Source of the DNA: Clostridium weizhouense
Lineage (GTDB): Bacteria; Bacillota; Clostridia; Clostridiales; Clostridiaceae
Length of the DNA stretch: 64,000 nt
Direction of reading: 5' to 3'
Assembly: GCF_019431045.1 (NCBI RefSeq)
Contig: NZ_JAHXPT010000003.1
Coordinates: 329,224 to 393,223 of the forward strand
The notes beneath the pieces were generated by a model. The model saw only the letters and a program-made list of their open reading frames with translations. It had not been told where the DNA came from and searched no databases. Within the stretch, counting starts at the first letter, position 1. Each line of letters starts with the position of its first letter. A program made the position numbers and the translations under genes. Of the stretch, positions 63,946 to 64,000 are shown piece after piece.

Positions 63946-64000
63946 TTATTACATAACTGAATTAATATGTAAATGAATAATTAAAAGTATTCAAATGTAT

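Overview
The window is AT-rich (most intergenic stretches look well below 25% G+C) with strong GGAGG-type ribosome binding sites, T-run terminators, two lysine riboswitches, an M9 collagenase, [FeFe] hydrogenase genes and a sporulation-type promoter. This fits a Clostridium sensu stricto chromosome (Clostridiaceae). The species cannot be fixed from the sequence alone. No tRNA, rRNA or intact transposase was found.

Layout. 1-5 kb: a soluble chemoreceptor, an aldose-epimerase-like protein, a small secreted protein, an acetyltransferase, a cytochrome-b5-like protein and a membrane protein. 5.1-7.7 kb: queD-queE-folE-queC (preQ0/queuosine precursor synthesis). 8.0-9.8 kb: a 2-hydroxyacyl-CoA-dehydratase-like protein and its activator behind a structured leader RNA. 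10-15.9 kb: DUF503, ferritin, an OpuC-type osmoprotectant ABC transporter, a DUF2238 membrane protein and a GH13 enzyme. 16.2-22.3 kb: a lysine riboswitch with a LysP-type permease, then a ColA-type collagenase with one PKD and three PPC-like domains. 22.4-26.7 kb: hydrogenase genes (TM1266-family regulator and hydG behind an unassigned leader RNA, convergent with an SLBB-containing [FeFe] hydrogenase). 27-35.9 kb: small unknown proteins, a GH20 hexosaminidase, a Ser/Tyr-rich peptide plus Hanks-type kinase pair behind a SigK-like promoter, a phage replisome-organiser-like protein, a toxin-type deaminase, a methyltransferase and a flavodoxin-like remnant. 36.4-39.5 kb: lysC-lysA behind a second lysine riboswitch. 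40.4-42.7 kb: a DXS-like gene and a MerR fragment between insertion-sequence remnants. 42.8-52.7 kb: a complete type II-A CRISPR-Cas locus (cas9-cas1-cas2-csn2, 14-repeat array, divergent tracrRNA) flanked by two PD-(D/E)XK nuclease-family genes. 53-55.2 kb: a MetPS-type amino-acid transporter behind a Leu-codon-rich leader peptide and three tandem terminators. 55.6-64 kb: an unknown protein, a P-loop kinase/DUF1349 fusion, a Gfo/Idh oxidoreductase, a membrane protein, an SF1 helicase, a CLC channel and insertion-sequence debris.

Most unusual signals. (1) A family of non-coding, modular, inverted-repeat-bounded elements, seven copies, six of which lie within about 10 bases of a stop codon. 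(2) A Ser/Tyr-rich 74-residue protein next to a minimal Ser/Thr kinase with a SigK-like promoter. (3) Two unassigned leader RNAs with strong promoters and intrinsic terminators. (4) The leader-peptide/triple-terminator region before the NSS transporter. (5) A four-spacer tandem duplication within the CRISPR array. (6) An orphan toxin-family deaminase.
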